From assembly GCF_027023865.1 (NCBI RefSeq), contig NZ_JALVUC010000019.1, forward strand, positions 46,486 through 110,485: a DNA stretch of 64,000 nucleotides, written 5' to 3'. This stretch comes from Thermococcus sp. Lineage in GTDB: Archaea > Methanobacteriota_B > Thermococci > Thermococcales > Thermococcaceae. Below the pieces are notes generated by a model, which worked only from the letters and a program-made list of their open reading frames with translations, had not been told where the DNA came from and did not search any database. A program made the position numbers and the translations under genes. Positions 15,409 through 22,747 of the stretch are shown here, one piece after another (the stretch's first letter is position 1; each line of letters begins with the position of its first letter).

Positions 15409-16083
15409 ATGACCATGAGGCTAACAATCCTCAACGACAACATCCCTTCAAAGGGTCTCCTCAATGACTGGGGTTGGAGCGTTCTCGTTGAAGAACGACA
15501 CCGCTTCCTCTTCGACGCCGATACGAGGGGCGATGTTCTGGCCCACAACTCAAAGGCCCTTGGCATTTCGCTCAAAAACCTTGACTTCGCGGTTCTGAGC
15601 CACTGGCACGGCGACCACTACGGCGGGTTCCCTTTGATTGGTCGGCTTAACCCGGGGCTGAGGCTCTATGCTCCGTCCGGTGGGAGAATTGAGGGGCTGA
15701 GCGTTTTTGAGGTTCGGGAAGCTGGGGAGATATCAGACGGAATCTGGACTTCCGGAGCTCTGGATGGCTTTGAGCAGGCGGTAGGGATAGAGGCTCCCTC
15801 AGGATTGGTAATCATCGTCGGCTGCTCCCATCCGGGCGTGGACAGACTTACTGAGGCCATACTCAGAGTTTCGAGCTACAAAAAAGCCCACCTCGTCATC
15901 GGCGGCTTTCATTACCCCTCACGGAAAACCCTTGACAGACTTGCCGAAATGGCCGAGTTCATAGCACCCGCCCACTGCTCCGGCGATGAGGCAAAGGCCT
16001 ACATGAAGAGAAGGTATCCTGAGAAGTTCGTGGAGGTAAGGACCGGAACCGTTCTGGAAGTTGAAGGAGTACCAGCCGGCTAA
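15409..16083 (+). CDS. Metallo-beta-lactamase-fold hydrolase (COG1237/RFAP-synthase-like)
   Basis: About 224 residues with the metal-binding motif SHWHGDHYGG (HxHxDH) near residue 64 and the later His-containing VGCSHPGVD and GGFHYPS, in the pattern of the archaeal family annotated as dihydropterin/RFA-P-synthase-like hydrolases. It binds two metal ions and probably hydrolyses or rearranges a small phosphorylated substrate, not identifiable here. ATG 15409 or 15415 are both possible; the leader is short, with a TATA-like aaaattatta about 30 bp upstream. The end of the gene has replaced the 3' end of a decayed methyltransferase gene on the opposite strand. Confidence 0.75.
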   Translation: MTMRLTILNDNIPSKGLLNDWGWSVLVEERHRFLFDADTRGDVLAHNSKALGISLKNLDFAVLSHWHGDHYGGFPLIGRLNPGLRLYAPSGGRIEGLSVFEVREAGEISDGIWTSGALDGFEQAVGIEAPSGLVIIVGCSHPGVDRLTEAILRVSSYKKAHLVIGGFHYPSRKTLDRLAEMAEFIAPAHCSGDEAKAYMKRRYPEKFVEVRTGTVLEVEGVPAG

Positions 16084-16084
16084 G

Positions 16085-16323
16085 AGAATGGCATAGGCGT
16101 TTGAAGTGAGGAGTGACAGCCCCCAGTCAAAGAATACCAAGCCAAACTAGGCTGGGTGGCACATGCAGGAGTATATCCCAGGGGTTACCAATCTTTCGGA
16201 TTTTCTGATGTCCCTCCTTATGTCAAAGTGGCCGTACCTCTTCAGAGTCTTCCCAGCCACCGCGTTGAGGAGCAGACCGTAAGCCATCAGAAAGATACCG
16301 AGGGAAACGGTTATCCATCTAAC
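16085..16323 (-). pseudogene. Relic of an isoprenylcysteine-methyltransferase-like membrane protein
   Basis: Reading the minus strand from about 16323 gives a membrane helix (VSLGIFLMAYGLLL), then KSERLVTPGIYSCMCHPA, a TAG (16147-16149), and FGLVFFDWGLSLLTSNAYAI. TPGIYSxxxHPA is the cofactor-binding signature of the ICMT/PEMT family, also seen intact in the gene at 17563-17991 (GCYSKVRHPIY). N- and C-terminal parts are missing and the 3' side runs into the convergent hydrolase gene, so it is dead. The rest of 16324-16462 shows nothing recognisable. Confidence 0.55.
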
Positions 16324-16462
16324 CTTACTGGGGAGAGGGGCTGGCGCATACCCACTAACACTATCGCGTCCACTAGGAAAACCAGAAGGTGAATTTAGGA
16401 ACGAAGCCGCCCTTCAATGACGTTACACCTCTAAAACTCTAGGGGATCTCCATGTGAAGATT

Positions 16463-16957
16463 TCACCCGACACCAAGGAACTCAACCAGCAACTTAAAGA
16501 ACATCACTTTTCGCCCACTTGGGGTTATGAATCTGTGGAGGAGGAGTTCTTCCCTGATACTGTCACTCTTGATTCCCTTTGGAAGCTCGTCAAAGCCTTT
16601 AGCCCCCGCCAGAGCCTTCATGACCTTCCATCCGCCCGGAAAAAGCGAGTTGAAGTAGTCCTTTAACCAGTTTTCATCGATTTGCCTTATGAAAAGCTCC
16701 CCCTCACGTGAAAGCTTGTAATAGGTGTGGTGCTTGTGAACCTCGAAGGCCTTCTTGAACCGGGCCTTGCTCCTCTTTACTGCACTCCCAGAGTCCCGCT
16801 CTACCAGTCCAGCTTCCATGAGGTCTTTTATCGCATCTTCAATCGTGGAAAGCGGCAGCTCGCTCATCTTGGCCATCATCTTGGCGTAGTCGACGCCGGC
16901 CTTTTTGAGGTGAGCCAAGACGTAGAGGTGAACCGGGAGGAGTCGCGCGCGCTGCAT
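16463..16957 (-). CDS. DUF2250-type winged-helix transcriptional regulator
   Basis: 164 residues. The N-terminal half is a winged helix (VHLYVLAHLKKAGVDYAKMMAKMSELPLSTIEDAIKDLMEAGLVER), and a basic stretch follows (KRSKARFKKAFEVHKHHTYYKLS). This matches the pattern of archaeal DUF2250 regulators. ATG 16957 has agggtgt upstream. It is divergent from the CGGC-domain gene across about 150 bp with TATA-like elements for both. It may regulate that neighbour; its ligand is unknown. Confidence 0.65.
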   Translation of the reverse strand: MQRARLLPVHLYVLAHLKKAGVDYAKMMAKMSELPLSTIEDAIKDLMEAGLVERDSGSAVKRSKARFKKAFEVHKHHTYYKLSREGELFIRQIDENWLKDYFNSLFPGGWKVMKALAGAKGFDELPKGIKSDSIREELLLHRFITPSGRKVMFFKLLVEFLGVG

Positions 16958-17108
16958 AGGTTACACCCTTGAGATTGTACTCCGGGTAAGTTTTGTCCAC
17001 ATTAATCCTTCTCGGGGTCCCGCTTTATAAATCCCCTCTCCTCCAACGGGAAAGTTTAAGGTATGTGATGGTAAAAGAACCCCGTATAGATCTTTGGGGA
17101 TGCCGGAA

Positions 17109-17546
17109 ATGGTGAAGATAGGGATAATTATATGTGACCGCTACCGGACGTGCGCCGGCGGCAAGTGCTTTAGAGCTCTAAGGGAGCGCGAGGGGGCGTT
17201 CAGCATATACAAGGGTCAGGACGTCGAAGTCGTGGGCTACACCACCTGTGGCGGCTGTCCCGGCGGCAACATAGAGTACGCCCCGGCGGAGATGAAGAAG
17301 AACGGCGCCGAGGTCATTCACCTGGCGACGGGCTTTCTCGTGGGCTACCCGCCCTGCCCGTGGATAGACTACTTCAAGAAGTTCATCGAGGAGAAGTACG
17401 GCCTTAAGGTCGTTCTCGGGACCCATCCGATCCCCCAGAAGTATTACGTAACGCACAAAGCCCTCGGGACGTGGGACTCGCCCGAATGGGAGGAGCGCCT
17501 GAAGTACGTCCTCTGCGATGAGGAGACCCGTAGGAAGTACGATTGA
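17109..17546 (+). CDS. CGGC-domain protein
   Basis: 145 residues. The defining motif CGGCPGGN sits near residue 42, and Cys9, Cys15 and Cys20 (IICDRYRTCAGGKC) plus a later PPCPW give enough thiols for a metal or Fe-S site. The family occurs in anaerobes and is presumed to bind metal, but has no assigned reaction. ATG 17109 has ggggat at suitable distance; ATG 17100 or TTG 17094 are possible longer starts. It has its own promoter region (ctttataaat near 17022-17031). Confidence 0.75.
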   Translation: MVKIGIIICDRYRTCAGGKCFRALREREGAFSIYKGQDVEVVGYTTCGGCPGGNIEYAPAEMKKNGAEVIHLATGFLVGYPPCPWIDYFKKFIEEKYGLKVVLGTHPIPQKYYVTHKALGTWDSPEWEERLKYVLCDEETRRKYD

Positions 17547-17562
17547 GCAGGTTGCTCTAAAT

Positions 17563-17991
17563 CTATGGCTTCGGAATGAAGCGGGGCGTTTTCTTTCTGT
17601 ATTTTATCCATTCCTCTCCGAACCTCTCCTCAAGGGCCTTCTCCTCATCTTCTATAAACCCCACCACCGAGAGCCAGTAGACAAGCGGGAGAAGGAGCAT
17701 GAAGCCGCCGATGGAGAGCGAGAAGCCGGGGAGGATTAGAAAGCCCCAGATTGAGTATATAGGGTGCCTGACCTTTGAGTAACAGCCCTTCTTTAAAAGC
17801 TCGCCCCCCTCATACACCCTGACTATTTGAGAGTAGCAGAGGAGCCAGAGGGCTAAACCAGCAACGAGAAGAGGGACTCCCACGACCGGAAAAGCGAGAT
17901 TAATCCCGAATTGGACGTTTAAGTAAAAGGCCAGGAGGGCATAAGGACCGGCCACCAAAGCCACCTTTGGCTCTATACCCCAGAACCTCAT
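17563..17991 (-). CDS. Isoprenylcysteine carboxyl methyltransferase (ICMT)-family membrane protein
   Basis: About 142 residues with four hydrophobic helices and the SAM-binding signature GCYSKVRHPIYSIWG, followed by a C-terminal EEKALEERFGEEWIKYRKKTPRFIP block typical of bacterial/archaeal ICMT-like and NnrU-like proteins. It likely methylates a small thiol or lipid substrate at the membrane. ATG 17991 has ggag upstream; the preceding gene stops at 17994-17996, so the two are coupled. A decayed relative lies at 16085-16323. Confidence 0.78.
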   Translation of the reverse strand: MRFWGIEPKVALVAGPYALLAFYLNVQFGINLAFPVVGVPLLVAGLALWLLCYSQIVRVYEGGELLKKGCYSKVRHPIYSIWGFLILPGFSLSIGGFMLLLPLVYWLSVVGFIEDEEKALEERFGEEWIKYRKKTPRFIPKP

Positions 17992-17993
17992 GC

Positions 17994-18419
17994 TCACTCC
18001 TCGACGATCGGCTTTTCGATGGCTCTCTTCTTCTCCCCGACCTGCTCCCAGAGGTCGTCGAAATTCTCAACGAACCTCTGAAGGGCAAGCTGGAGGTCTC
18101 TGGTTCTGGTAAAGAAGGCCACCTTGTTGGTCTTGTCCCTTATTCTGAGGAAGTTCGGCCCCATTCTGAACGCTGCGAGGACGTCGACGTCGAGGAGTTG
18201 GCTAACCACCGCCTTAAACTTCCTTGGATCGCCATGCCCCCCGTTCTCTTCCTCTTCGAAGTCCTTAGCCTTGTTGTGCCTCTTTTCGAGGAGTTTAATG
18301 CTCCCGTCCTCGCAGATTTCGTAGATCCCAAAGAACTCCGAGTCACCGTAGTGAGCGTCGATGAGGTGTTCCTCATCTTCCATTCCAAATGCGACTCTGA
18401 GACATTTCCCCCCGCTCAT
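17994..18419 (-). CDS. NifX/NafY-type dinitrogenase iron-molybdenum cofactor family protein
   Basis: About 141 residues. The N-terminus LRVAFGMEDEEHLIDAHYGDSEFFGIYEI is the beta-strand/His pattern of the NifX/NifB C-terminal domain (binds FeMo-co precursors in diazotrophs). The Leu-rich LLDVDVLAAFRMGPNFLRI also fits. No nitrogenase genes are nearby, so it is presumably an iron-sulfur/heterometal carrier or sensor. ATG 18419 has ggtgat 4 nt upstream; ATG 18425 is an alternative. It is divergent from another member of the family at 18521, with the palindrome TGTGCATATGCACA between them. Confidence 0.78.
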   Translation of the reverse strand: MSGGKCLRVAFGMEDEEHLIDAHYGDSEFFGIYEICEDGSIKLLEKRHNKAKDFEEEENGGHGDPRKFKAVVSQLLDVDVLAAFRMGPNFLRIRDKTNKVAFFTRTRDLQLALQRFVENFDDLWEQVGEKKRAIEKPIVEE

Positions 18420-18486
18420 GAACATCACCACCCGGCCTTTGGAACTTTGGCTTATAAGTATTAGGGCCACCGAAAAATTTAAATAC

Positions 18487-18500
18487 TGTGCATATGCACA
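18487..18500. promoter_or_regulatory. Palindrome TGTGCATATGCACA, copy 2
   Basis: Identical to 15156-15169. It lies directly after the TATA-like tttaaatac (about 18478-18486) and before the ggaggtgat site of the gene at 18521, and also between the two divergent NifX-family genes. Probable operator. Confidence 0.65.
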
Positions 18501-18520
18501 AAATAATGGAGGTGATGTGT

Positions 18521-19099
18521 ATGAAGATCGCGATACCTACCAACGGTGGAGGACTTAGCGACACAGTTGCGGCGGTTTTCGCCCGCGCGCCCGCGTTCTA
18601 CATCGCGGATGTAGACGAGAACGGCAACGTCATCAATGAGAAAGTCATCCAGAACGGAGCTGCCATGGCCGGCGGCGGTGCCGGCCCGATGGCTGTTCAG
18701 ACGCTCATCAACGAGGGAGTTGATGCAATAGTGGCACCGCAGGTCGGCCCAAACGCCCTTGGGGCAATACAGACTGCCGGGATAAGGCTCTACCAGGTTA
18801 CACCCGGGACTCCGGTCGAGGAGGCCATAAAGGCAGTCGCCAGCGGAAGCGCCGGGCAGTTCACCATGCCTACCCCTGCGGCCCCGATGCCACCGGCCGC
18901 ACCGGCCTATCCAGCATATCCGGCCTACGGCTACGGCCCCGGTTGGGGCAGAGGCTGGGGCCGTGGTGGCGGCTGGGGAAGAGGACGCGGCTGGGGCCGC
19001 GGAGGCGGCAGAGGCTGGGGAGCCCAGCTCGGCTACTGCCCGTGGACCGGCCAGCCAAGCAGGAGAACGTGGCTCGCCAGGTTCTTCGGCTGGTGGTGA
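18521..19099 (+). CDS. NifB/NifX-family protein with Gly/Arg/Trp-rich C-terminal tail
   Basis: 192 residues. Residues 1-105 are a full NifX-type domain (MKIAIPTNGGGLSDTVAAVF, then FYIADVDENGNV, then VDAIVAPQVGPNALGAIQTAGI). After a Pro/Ala hinge (about 117-136) comes a tail of repeated GWGRG/GRGGG units from 140 to 175, ending in a Trp/Arg-rich tip. The tail looks like a low-complexity RGG-type region that could bind nucleic acid or metals. ATG 18521 follows ggaggtgat exactly; in-frame upstream GTG/ATG codons lie inside the palindrome and are rejected. Likely role: binding or carrying an iron-sulfur or Mo/W cluster precursor. Confidence 0.82.
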   Translation: MKIAIPTNGGGLSDTVAAVFARAPAFYIADVDENGNVINEKVIQNGAAMAGGGAGPMAVQTLINEGVDAIVAPQVGPNALGAIQTAGIRLYQVTPGTPVEEAIKAVASGSAGQFTMPTPAAPMPPAAPAYPAYPAYGYGPGWGRGWGRGGGWGRGRGWGRGGGRGWGAQLGYCPWTGQPSRRTWLARFFGWW

Positions 19100-19166
19100 T
19101 GCCCTTTCCGTTTTCAGCATTTTTATTCGTCAGCAGTGAATTGAGAGCTGAAGTGAGGGGAAGATC

Positions 19167-19403
19167 ATGCCACGCGGATTCGGCAGGGGATACGGTAGGT
19201 TCAATGGCTCATATAGGGGGTACAGAGCCTATCCAACAGGGAGGGTTTACAGTCTACTCGACATCTTGCTCCTGATTGGGATACTGTACTTCCTGGTTAA
19301 GCTTTTCTTGGTGGCTCTCCCGTACGCCCTCGGCCTGCTGGTGCTCCTCATAGTCAGGGAGTTCATCAGGCCGCGTTTGGGAACCTGGTTTGGGCCATTC
19401 TGA
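19167..19403 (+). CDS. Small membrane protein with Gly/Arg/Tyr-rich N-terminus
   Basis: 78 residues. The first 27 are rich in Gly, Arg and Tyr (MPRGFGRGYGRFNGSYRGYR) and resemble the tails of the neighbouring NifX-like proteins. They are followed by one or two membrane helices (LLDILLLIGILYFLVKLFLVALPYALGLLVLLIV). A ribosome site (aggggaag) precedes ATG 19167. It lies between two NifX-family genes in the same direction and may anchor or partner them. Function unknown. Confidence 0.65.
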   Translation: MPRGFGRGYGRFNGSYRGYRAYPTGRVYSLLDILLLIGILYFLVKLFLVALPYALGLLVLLIVREFIRPRLGTWFGPF

Positions 19404-19458
19404 GCTTATGCAAACTTTTTTAAGTTCGGCTTTCCTAATTCCAGTGGAGGTGAATGTA

Positions 19459-19953
19459 ATGAGGATAATTATGTCAACAGTAAATGGGGGTCTTGACGAC
19501 AGGGTGAGCCCCGCTTTTGGGAGGACTCCAACCTTTACAGTAGTCGACGTTGAGAACGGGGAGATAACCAACGTTCGGGTGCTCCCAAACCCAGGATACT
19601 CCCAGCCAAGAGGCGCTGGAGTCACCGCAGCCCAGTTTGCCATCGACCAGAGAGCGGATGTTGTCATAGCGGGCCAGTTCGGACCAAACTCCTACGGGGC
19701 CCTTCAGGCTTCGGGCATAAGGATGGTCTCGGCACCCGCAAACATAACCGTCCGCGAGGCCGTTGAGGCCTTCCTCCGCGGAGAGCTTTCAGGCCCAGTT
19801 ACGGGACCTGAAGGCGGTGGAATGGGCGGTTATGGAGCCGGTTATGGCCGTGGTGGTGGCATGGGCAGAGGGATGGGCCGTGGAAGAGGAGCCGGCGGCG
19901 GAATGGGAAGAGGCCGCGGAGGTGGCTACGGCCGTGGAAGAGGCGGATGGTGA
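19459..19953 (+). CDS. NifB/NifX-family protein with Gly/Arg/Met-rich tail
   Basis: 164 residues. The NifX-type domain spans about 1-105 (MRIIMSTVNGGLDDRVSPAF, TFTVVDVENGEI, ADVVIAGQFGPNSYGALQASGI). The tail is made of GRG, GGG and GMGRG units to the end, without the Trp of the paralogue at 18521. ATG 19459 has ggaggtgaat 4 nt upstream; earlier in-frame ATGs lie in the promoter (TATA-like acttttttaa, about 19413-19422). The cluster of three NifX-type proteins with Mrp suggests a heterometal cluster-handling set. Confidence 0.82.
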   Translation: MRIIMSTVNGGLDDRVSPAFGRTPTFTVVDVENGEITNVRVLPNPGYSQPRGAGVTAAQFAIDQRADVVIAGQFGPNSYGALQASGIRMVSAPANITVREAVEAFLRGELSGPVTGPEGGGMGGYGAGYGRGGGMGRGMGRGRGAGGGMGRGRGGGYGRGRGGW

Positions 19954-20440
19954 GCTCCACTCTTGTTCTTCCCACTTTTAATTTGGTTACATCTAAACGG
20001 GATTTAACACCCCAACTTTTACCCCATAAGATTCTTGGAATGGAACGCCATTCGTTGAACAACGTGAACAACGCTTTAAACAACGTGTCCAAGGTGTCCA
20101 ACGTGTACAAAAATAAAATGTTCTAGATAAAATTGGGGGGGACGCCCGTACCGTATCCAAAGATGAACGATGTTATCCAGCACCCACAGAAGAGGTCTAA
20201 AGTGAAAAATGGGAGTGAAAAATGACCTCCATGTCAGCAACTGGAAAGTCCACTCCCTAATTTTCCAATAACCCGCGTGAGTTTTTCACGCACCTTGCTC
20301 ATGTGTTATCCAATGCTTTTGTCCACGTTGAACCTGTACCCAGAAAGTGACGTCCAATATTGTACATTAAGATAGAAGACCTGTAGTAGTATAAAACTTT
20401 AAAAGTTGTGATAAACAAAAATGTTAACGGAGATGATACT
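19954..20440. other. 487-bp gene-free stretch with direct and inverted repeats
   Basis: No open frame is convincing here. 20053-20108 is a cluster of short repeats: CGTTG-AA-CAACG is an inverted repeat (20053-20064), GAACAACG occurs at 20057 and 20066, AACAACG again at 20079, and GTGTCCAA at 20085 and 20094. AGTGAAAAATG is repeated at about 20201-20222. GCGTGA-GTTTT-TCACGC (20275-20291) is a perfect hairpin. Such iteron-like clusters before a DNA-binding gene are typical of autoregulated or replication-linked elements, but nothing here proves it. Confidence 0.5.
20275..20291. repeat. Hairpin GCGTGA-GTTTT-TCACGC
   Basis: Perfect 6-bp stem with a 5-nt loop in the non-coding stretch upstream of the HTH/coiled-coil gene. 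It could be an operator or a structured RNA element. Confidence 0.5.
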
Positions 20441-21364
20441 ATGAAAAAAAGAACAAGCAAAGAAAAAGGGGATAGCATGCCAGACAATCATGGCAAACAG
20501 GCAGGTATCACCACCCCAAAAGAGGTTATAGACGAGGTCAACAAAAGGAAAGTTAAAGCATGGAGGGAACAGCTACCTCCTAAAGAGATTTTTGAAGAAT
20601 TCGCCCAGCAAGGAAAATTCACAGAGACCCAAGTAAAAATCCTCAACGCTGTTTATTCAAATTCCAGAGATAGTATGACAAAAATAGCAAAACAGATAGG
20701 AGTTGCCAAAAACTCTGTTAAACACGCTGTGGATAAGCTTGTTGGCCTTTACCAGGACTACACAGTTCAAGCACTAGAGTCACATGACTTGAAGTCCTCA
20801 AGTACAGATGTCATAATAGAGAAACAACAAAAACTCACTCCAAAAGAGGAGAAACTTTCCGCCAAAACCACGACGTTTAGGGAGGTTGACAAAACCACTG
20901 CTCAAACTTTGAAGATTGATTTTCATAATACCGCGGTAAGAAGGGAAGTTTATGCTCGTCTTGGAGAACTGCTGATCTATACTCTCCTACAAGCTGGGAT
21001 CGCCAATAAAGACAAGATAGTTGAATACAGTCAAAGAATGGTTGATGACTCAGAAGCCCTTTATTCCTACATAAAGGACCAACTCGATGTCCTAATTAAG
21101 AGTGCCGGCCCCCATGCTATTGCAACTCTCCAAAGGGAGAATTATGAACTTAAAGCGAAACTAAGAGCCTTAGAAAAGAAATATATCCTATTAGAAGACA
21201 GGCTAAGGGAATGTATGGAAACTGGAGAGTATATTATTAAGACGTTACTTAACCGTGATCAGCTGATCAGATTAGCTAGTTGGATAGCGACAAGAGATAC
21301 AATGAAAAATCATCAGGCAACAATCAACCGCTTGCTCTCTGAAAATGCGTCACATGAGCCTTAG
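20441..21364 (+). CDS. HTH / coiled-coil protein of unknown function, AT-rich
   Basis: 307 residues. A helix-turn-helix is visible at about residues 78-105 (SRDSMTKIAKQIGVAKNSVKHAVDKL). A Lys/Ser/Thr-rich linker follows, then a mostly helical C-terminal half with a coiled coil (LQRENYELKAKLRALEKKYILLEDRLRECM, about 220-250). Start ATG 20441 has ggagatgat 3 nt upstream. Codons are AT-rich (many AAA, ATA, CAA), unlike the neighbours, and the gene is preceded by iteron-like repeats and followed by orphan and truncated genes. That suggests arrival on a plasmid, virus or integrated element. It may be a plasmid-type DNA-binding/partition protein or an initiator; I do not recognise the family. Confidence 0.6.
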   Translation: MKKRTSKEKGDSMPDNHGKQAGITTPKEVIDEVNKRKVKAWREQLPPKEIFEEFAQQGKFTETQVKILNAVYSNSRDSMTKIAKQIGVAKNSVKHAVDKLVGLYQDYTVQALESHDLKSSSTDVIIEKQQKLTPKEEKLSAKTTTFREVDKTTAQTLKIDFHNTAVRREVYARLGELLIYTLLQAGIANKDKIVEYSQRMVDDSEALYSYIKDQLDVLIKSAGPHAIATLQRENYELKAKLRALEKKYILLEDRLRECMETGEYIIKTLLNRDQLIRLASWIATRDTMKNHQATINRLLSENASHEP

Positions 21365-21393
21365 CTCAATAAACGCATCCAGCTCAGACAACT

Positions 21394-21699
21394 CTAATGG
21401 TATGGGTTCCGAGTCTTTTCATTAAGATCCCTTACGTACAGCTTACCCCCTTTGTGGGCAATTGACCACAATACCACAGAGCCGGAGGATAGACCATTCT
21501 TTAACAATGCAACCTCTGATATGTAAGCATCATCAGGATTTCCCCTGGATAGGATTAGAACTAGAGTCTTGTCTCCACTACTTAGAATTACCGTATCCAA
21601 ACAAATAAGTTCCATTGGGAGCTTCTGGACGGCTTGTTTGATAGTATCAACCAACTTCGCTCGCTCAAGGATGGCATCCACATCGACAACATCTAGCAT
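21394..21699 (-). CDS. Unrecognised small protein
   Basis: About 101 residues, not recognised. It starts with an acidic helix (MLDVVDVDAILERAKLVDTIKQAVQKL) followed by alternating strands (TVILSSGDKTLVLILSRG, SVVLWSIAHKGGKLYVRDL). ATG 21699 has ggggtgacg upstream, which decides against the longer GTG start at 21708. It is convergent with the HTH/coiled-coil gene and divergent from the truncated hsdR fragment that begins about 30 bp away, so it probably belongs to the inserted segment. Confidence 0.5.
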   Translation of the reverse strand: MLDVVDVDAILERAKLVDTIKQAVQKLPMELICLDTVILSSGDKTLVLILSRGNPDDAYISEVALLKNGLSSGSVVLWSIAHKGGKLYVRDLNEKTRNPYH

Positions 21700-21727
21700 C
21701 GTCGTCACCCCGATTATAATCGTTTTT

Positions 21728-22051
21728 CAGGAGCTCTTTGAAATAGCCGAGAAAATACATAGGAGAAACAGGGAGAGGAAAGAGCTCGGACTGAGCGAGC
21801 TGGAATACGCTCTCGTCATGGTGCTTAAGAGACACGTCAAGGTAAATACTCACGAGCTGATAGGGGACGTGAAAGAACTCCTGCGGGAGATCAAAACGCT
21901 CAGGTTCCCGCGCTGGCAGGAAAAGTCTGAGGCGGCGAGTGAGCTTTCAAGAAAGGTTATGACATTCCTCGTTCGCAAGTATAAAGGAAGGTATGACAAC
22001 CTTATGAAGACAAGAGAAGACATCCTTGAGGTGCTCAAGCGGTGGGGCTGA
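21728..22051 (+). pseudogene. C-terminal remnant of a type I restriction enzyme HsdR
   Basis: About 107 residues in one frame, FQELFEIAEKIHRRNRERKELGLSELEYALVM through VKVNTHELIGDVKELLREI and LSRKVMTFLVRKY, match the helical C-terminal end of type I restriction R subunits (ELGLSxxExAFYxAL and the closing VRxxLRxxVKRLLxKY region). The helicase and nuclease parts are absent, so the gene is truncated, apparently at about 21720 where the orphan minus-strand gene begins. It overlaps the YgjP-type gene downstream by 10 nt, a pairing common in intact type I loci. Confidence 0.6.
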
Positions 22052-22707
22052 AGTACATAAGCATAGTCCGAAACGTCAAGTACCCGAGGATTGAGATAAA
22101 GCCCAGCGGAGAAGTCAAGGTTATCATCCCACCAAGCACGGATCCAGAGGAGTTGGTTCGTTTAAAACGGGAGTGGATAGAGAAAAAGCTCGGGGAAATC
22201 AAGGGGCTTAAAAGCCAGTTCAAAGACCTTTCGGACAAATTATTGCTGAACGGAGAGTTCTTCGAGGTTGTAGCCGGCGAAGAGTTCTCGGTGAACTCAA
22301 AGTTCAAGGTGGTTGTTTTGCCAGAAAACGACCTCAAAATTTTGAGGGGGTGGCTCAAGGACCAGCTCAGGAAGGAACTCGACTTTAAAGTCAGGCTCTT
22401 TGCCTCGATACTCGGCGTTAAATACCGGAAGGTTTACATCAGGTTCCAGAGAACCAAATGGGCGAGCTGTTCAAAAAAGGGAAACCTCAGCTTCAACCTG
22501 ATGCTGATGGCCCTTCCAGAGGGTCTGAGGGATTACGTTATAATACACGAGCTCACCCACCTGAGGGAGCCCAAACACACCAAACGGTTCTGGGAGACTG
22601 TGGGGCTCTATTATCAGGATTACAAAGGGGCAGAGATAGAATTGAGAAAATACTGGCTTCTCCTTGGATGGAATGAAGTCTGGAAAAGCCTCAAAAGTGT
22701 GGAATAG
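22042..22707 (+). CDS. YgjP/WLM-type M48-like metallopeptidase (COG1451)
   Basis: 221 residues. VIIHELTHLREPKHTKRFWETV (about 168-190) contains the zinc motif HExxH with a third His, and FQRTKWASCSKKGNLSFN is the conserved block of this family. Such proteins frequently sit next to type I restriction genes, as here. The GTG start (22042) overlaps the stop of the HsdR remnant. The reaction and substrate are unknown; proteolysis is presumed from the motif. Confidence 0.8.
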   Translation: MGLKYISIVRNVKYPRIEIKPSGEVKVIIPPSTDPEELVRLKREWIEKKLGEIKGLKSQFKDLSDKLLLNGEFFEVVAGEEFSVNSKFKVVVLPENDLKILRGWLKDQLRKELDFKVRLFASILGVKYRKVYIRFQRTKWASCSKKGNLSFNLMLMALPEGLRDYVIIHELTHLREPKHTKRFWETVGLYYQDYKGAEIELRKYWLLLGWNEVWKSLKSVE

Positions 22708-22747
22708 GTTTATTAGTCCCCGTTCATTTAATTCCTTGGTGGTGATC

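Noticed and set aside
20041-20110. CRISPR array
   Set aside because: The repeats are 7-8 bp, irregularly spaced and adjacent; no 28-37 bp repeat with unique spacers and no cas genes.
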